23,743 nucleotides of DNA from a virus: IMG/VR virus record IMGVR_UViG_3300047562_003248, positions 1-23,743 of that record. The stretch is one strand, 5' to 3'. Position 1 is the first letter of the stretch, and every line of letters begins with the position of its first letter. Position numbers and translations under genes: made by a program. The notes below the pieces were generated by a model, which saw nothing but the letters and a program-made list of their open reading frames with translations, did no database searches and had not been told where the DNA came from. Shown here piece after piece: positions 21,595 through 23,743 of the stretch.

Positions 21595-22044
21595 ATGAGC
21601 TATGAGAACCCCTGGATGTATCTTGGAGAGATTTTTGACTCTGATCACATTCAAGATAACTTTGGTTTTGTATATCTTATATCTTGTAATAAGACTCACC
21701 GTAAGTACTGGGGCAGAAAGTATTTTTGGTCTTATAGAACACCTCCAGGAAAGAAAAGAAAAGTAAAGCAAGAATCTGATTGGAAAAATTATTATGGTTC
21801 TTGTCCAGAATTAAAAGAAGATGTTAAAAAATACGGTAAAGAGTTTTTCAATAGAGAAATTATAAGTCTTCATAAATCAAAAGCGGATTGTAATTATGAA
21901 GAGACTAGGCAACTATTTTTGAACAATGTTCTGAAGGAATCTCTTGACGACGGGACTCCAGCGTACTACAATGGGAACATCCTTGGTAGATATCTACGAA
22001 AAGACTATGGAAACTTTGGAAAATACTCTCCGCCATACTCATGA
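21595..22044 (+). CDS. GIY-YIG-like endonuclease family protein
   Basis: This 149-residue protein has a GFVYLI strand, then KYWGRKYFW in the places of the GIY and YIG elements. It continues ESDWKNYYGSCPELKEDVKK, then a basic FFNREIISLHKSK and an acidic CNYEETRQLF that could supply the metal-binding glutamate. Similar proteins in T4-like phages are annotated as Seg-like or homing-type endonucleases, although mobility has rarely been shown. No intron or inserted reading frame is visible next to it. It has a late-type promoter and overlaps the following small gene by 38 bases. Confidence 0.65.
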   Translation: MSYENPWMYLGEIFDSDHIQDNFGFVYLISCNKTHRKYWGRKYFWSYRTPPGKKRKVKQESDWKNYYGSCPELKEDVKKYGKEFFNREIISLHKSKADCNYEETRQLFLNNVLKESLDDGTPAYYNGNILGRYLRKDYGNFGKYSPPYS

Positions 22045-22189
22045 TTGGGTAATAGATCGAATTCATTTTCTATGTGAAGATAAAAAAATTGAAGACTCTC
22101 ATGCAATTCAATCTGAATTTTCTGAGTGGTTAAATCCAGAAATTGAAAATCATGACGTTCTATCTTTACAATTAATTAGTGAGTTATAA
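22007..22189 (+). CDS. Small hypothetical protein, 60 residues
   Basis: The gene starts inside the end of the GIY-YIG-like gene (38-base overlap). The protein starts METLENTLRHTHDWVIDRI, continues with an acidic CEDKKIEDSHAIQSEFSEWL and is probably helical. An upstream ATG at 21944 in the same frame is deeper inside the neighbour and less likely. It ends in a 6-base convergent overlap with the minus-strand adhesin-like gene, with no terminator between. The function is unknown. Confidence 0.6.
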   Translation: METLENTLRHTHDWVIDRIHFLCEDKKIEDSHAIQSEFSEWLNPEIENHDVLSLQLISEL

Positions 22190-23125
22190 AATTGGTGGTA
22201 AATCTAAAGTTCTTGTAGATGGATATGAGCGGTCTAACCCCCAAATAATTCTGACTGCTCCACCTGATCCACCTCCACTACTAATATTATATGCATCATC
22301 ATCGGTAGATCCTCCCCCACCACCATAAAATCCACCATCTGCTCTCCCAGCAAAAAATTCTGACGTAGAACCATTTCCACCGCCAGATCCACCATTACCT
22401 CCAATTCCAGGACTTTGAGTACCTGCTACAGGTACAATTCCAGATGCTCCTTCTCCATATACTCCAACGCCACCTCCACCTCCACATCCAGTAGAACCAT
22501 TTACTCCACCAGATCCACCACCGCCAGATCCGGATGTACCTGTAAAAGCCCATGCACCACTGTAAACACTACTATATCCACCATATCCCCCATCTCCAGA
22601 ATATCCTGCAGCGCCTCCTCCAGAACCGCCAACAGAGTTATAAACACTGTAACCACCTTGACCACCATTTCCTCCACCATCTCTTTCAGTACCACTGGAA
22701 GTTCCTCCGAGTGCTGAAAATCCTGTTTGAGTACCTGTTGGAGAACCTTGCCCACCACCAGCGAGTAATAGTGCAGTAGATCCTCTTACTATTGAACTAT
22801 TTCCTCCAGGGGAACCGCTATAATAATACCAAACACCAAAAAAACTTCTTACAGAATACCCTCCAGCACCACCACTTCCAACAGTTACTGTTAGTATTTC
22901 TCCAGGAGTGACTGCAAAAGTTCCATAACTTAATCCACCTCCTCCTCCACCTCCTGTACCTCTTCCTGGGTTTCCTGTTGCTCCCGCACCACCGCCACCA
23001 CCAATGCAAACTGCAGATATTTGAGTGACTCCTGCTGGAACTGTAAATGAATAATTACCAGCAGTTGTGTATAATTGTTGACCTCTTTTTGGTTCTATTG
23101 CCGTTAGCATTTGAATGATACTCAT
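22184..23125 (-). CDS. Glycine-rich tail-fibre or adhesin-like protein
   Basis: This 313-residue protein has a short N-terminal part with YSFTVPAGVTQISAVCIGG, a strand-rich entry typical of phage glycine-rich domains. About 220 residues of glycine-rich blocks follow (GGGGGAGATG, GGGGGGGLSYG, GCGGGGGVGVYGEG and others). The C-terminus has GGAVRIIWGLDRSYPSTRT. Blocks of this kind in T-even-type gp38 adhesins form a stacked polyglycine helix sandwich that carries receptor-binding loops. A receptor-binding role here is inference. It starts one base after the collagen-like gene and forms a two-gene minus-strand operon with it. Confidence 0.78.
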   Translation of the reverse strand: MSIIQMLTAIEPKRGQQLYTTAGNYSFTVPAGVTQISAVCIGGGGGAGATGNPGRGTGGGGGGGLSYGTFAVTPGEILTVTVGSGGAGGYSVRSFFGVWYYYSGSPGGNSSIVRGSTALLLAGGGQGSPTGTQTGFSALGGTSSGTERDGGGNGGQGGYSVYNSVGGSGGGAAGYSGDGGYGGYSSVYSGAWAFTGTSGSGGGGSGGVNGSTGCGGGGGVGVYGEGASGIVPVAGTQSPGIGGNGGSGGGNGSTSEFFAGRADGGFYGGGGGSTDDDAYNISSGGGSGGAVRIIWGLDRSYPSTRTLDLPPIL

Positions 23126-23126
23126 T

Positions 23127-23507
23127 TTAAGAAAGTCCAGGTCCTGTGACTACAAATTCATTTGTACCTACACATAAAACAGTACATAACCCTTTTTGTG
23201 CCAATGTTCGAGTTCCTGTTAAATTGCTTCCAGAAAAATACATTGTTACTGAAGGACCACTAACCGTTATTGATGACGCTGATTTATTGAAAATTGTTAC
23301 TACATCTCCAATAGAAAATATGTTTGCTGGTACTGAAACGTTGTAAGATGTTGATACGTGTTTTCCCACATCACCAATTTCTAAAACATAAGTATTTGTT
23401 GGACTAGTTTGTGGAATTGATGTTGGATTTCCAATTGGTCCAATAGTTCCTTGCAAACCTTGGAGACCAATAAAACTATTTCCTAATATTTCCGATAGTT
23501 TTGCCAC
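23127..23507 (-). CDS. Collagen-like tail-fibre-associated protein, 126 residues
   Basis: The start codon is GTG (23507-23505). The N-terminus MAKLSEILGNSFIGLQGLQG runs into a short Gly-x-x repeat (GLQGLQGTIGPIGNP), as in trimeric phage fibre proteins. A beta-rich domain follows, with VSVPANIFSIGDVVTIFNKS and ending GTNEFVVTGPGLS. Such small proteins commonly accompany tail-fibre or whisker genes in cyanophages. It precedes the glycine-rich gene by one base, and a late promoter box lies 30 bases upstream on the minus strand. Confidence 0.75.
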   Translation of the reverse strand: MAKLSEILGNSFIGLQGLQGTIGPIGNPTSIPQTSPTNTYVLEIGDVGKHVSTSYNVSVPANIFSIGDVVTIFNKSASSITVSGPSVTMYFSGSNLTGTRTLAQKGLCTVLCVGTNEFVVTGPGLS

Positions 23508-23529
23508 AATTAAATGAGATTATTTTTTC

Positions 23530-23537
23530 TATTTATT
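23530..23537 (-). promoter_or_regulatory. Late promoter variant (AATAAATA) for the fibre operon
   Basis: Read on the minus strand, AATAAATA lies 30 bases before the GTG start at 23507, matching 7 of 8 bases of the late consensus and the spacing of the plus-strand late genes. Confidence 0.62.
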
Positions 23538-23557
23538 TTGAAAAGGCAACAAAATCC

Positions 23558-23587
23558 TTGACAAAACCTAAATACCTCCTATATTAT
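23558..23587 (+). promoter_or_regulatory. Sigma-70-type promoter, divergent from the fibre operon
   Basis: A perfect TTGACA (23558-23563) is followed after 18 bases by TATTAT (23582-23587, 5 of 6), or after 16 bases by TATATT (23580-23585). The start would be near 23594. No early gene lies downstream within the window except a leader ORF and the first codons of a possible gene. Confidence 0.68.
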
Positions 23588-23592
23588 GGGAT

Positions 23593-23608
23593 ATCCCTTT
23601 ACAGGGAT
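23593..23608 (+). promoter_or_regulatory. Hairpin at the expected 5' end of the transcript
   Basis: ATCCCT (23593-23598) pairs perfectly with AGGGAT (23603-23608) around TTAC. The 3' arm holds the AGGG that could serve as ribosome binding site for the ATG at 23615. The upstream GGGAT (23588-23592) also makes a 10-base palindrome with the same ATCCC. Confidence 0.5.
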
Positions 23609-23614
23609 TACATC

Positions 23615-23659
23615 ATGAGAATTTGGTGTGACATTAGAGCCGTGGAAAGTGCCCTTTGA
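23615..23659 (+). CDS. Possible leader peptide, 14 codons
   Basis: ATG at 23615 opens MRIWCDIRAVESAL and stops at TGA 23657-23659. AGGG (23603-23606) is eight bases upstream. The stop lies at the top of a hairpin, CCCTTT (23652-23657) with AAAGGG (23662-23667), and the same AAAGGG can instead pair with CCCTTT at 23674-23679. It may be a regulatory leader or simply chance. Confidence 0.3.
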   Translation: MRIWCDIRAVESAL

Positions 23660-23709
23660 GAAAAGGGTGTACCCCCTTTCTATACGGATGTAGAGTTCAA
23701 TTAAAATTA

Positions 23710-23743
23710 ATGCAATCTATCTTTACAGTAGCCCTGCCTCTTC
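23710..23743 (+). CDS. Probable start of a gene cut by the window edge
   Basis: An open frame from ATG 23710 reads MQSIFTVALPL and runs off the end. The beginning is hydrophobic, like a signal peptide or membrane protein start. There is no clear ribosome binding site. The strong sigma-70-type promoter upstream suggests a gene expressed from host-type signals. It is too short to identify. Confidence 0.4.
   Translation, partial: MQSIFTVALPL

Noticed and set aside
22415-22779. Plus-strand Ser/Thr-rich and His/Leu-rich frames opposite the glycine-rich gene
   Set aside because: They are mirror images of the repeated glycine codons of the minus-strand gene, without ribosome sites or promoters.
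23680-23743. tRNA-like D-arm (CGGATGTAGAGTTCAATT)
   Set aside because: The conserved GG of the D loop is missing and no anticodon or T arm follows, so no cloverleaf can be drawn within the window.

Overview
The window looks like part of the genome of a T4-like cyanophage (marine cyanomyovirus). The evidence is a T4-type replication core (gp62 tail, RegA, gp43 polymerase, UvsX, gp41 helicase, gp61 primase) mixed with genes typical of marine cyanophages: Hsp20, MazG, class Ia ribonucleotide reductase NrdA/NrdB and a tRNA-Ala. Further support comes from AT-rich sequence, tight gene packing with ATGA/TAATG overlaps, and repeated T4-type late promoters (TATAAATA). A related T4-like phage of another marine bacterium is possible but less likely.

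Layout. (1) 1-7406, early replication block, all plus strand: gp62 C-terminus, regA, hsp20, two small genes that look like paralogues and may be Sm-like, gp43, a 45-residue gene, uvsX, gp41, mazG and a 60-residue gene. (2) 7419-12815, accessory and late block: an HExxH metallopeptidase-like gene, tRNA-Ala(UGC) with its own sigma-70-type promoter, a nucleotidyltransferase with a T4-like capsid-targeting N-terminus, a lysine-rich protein with an acidic Ca-binding-like loop, two tiny genes (58 and 56 residues), a putative structural protein and three conserved-looking small genes. (3) 12830-17369, nucleotide and primer synthesis: gp61 primase, nrdA, nrdB and a 48-residue gene. (4) 17418-21479, three late genes for low-complexity, probably virion-associated proteins, each with its own late promoter. 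(5) 21595-22189, a GIY-YIG-like protein and a small gene. (6) 22184-23507, minus strand: a collagen-like protein and a glycine-rich adhesin-like protein, convergent with block 5. (7) 23508-23743, a divergent regulatory region with a forward sigma-70-type promoter, hairpins, a 14-codon leader ORF and the probable start of a new gene.

How it works together. Blocks 1 and 3 would make the replisome (helicase, primase, polymerase, clamp loader, recombinase) and the dNTP supply, with RegA as translational repressor. Blocks 2, 4 and 6 carry late promoter motifs and encode virion or virion-delivered proteins. The most interesting theme is a group of late proteins that appear to be directed into the prohead. 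Two start with a motif (MKxFxxF[IL]xE, then A or S) that matches the capsid-targeting sequence of T4 internal proteins and a gp21 protease site. One of them carries an NMN-adenylyltransferase-like domain, so a nucleotide-metabolism enzyme may be packaged and injected. The start codon of that gene abuts an inverted repeat whose 5' arm overlaps a weak late promoter, an arrangement like the early/late translational switch of some T4 late genes.
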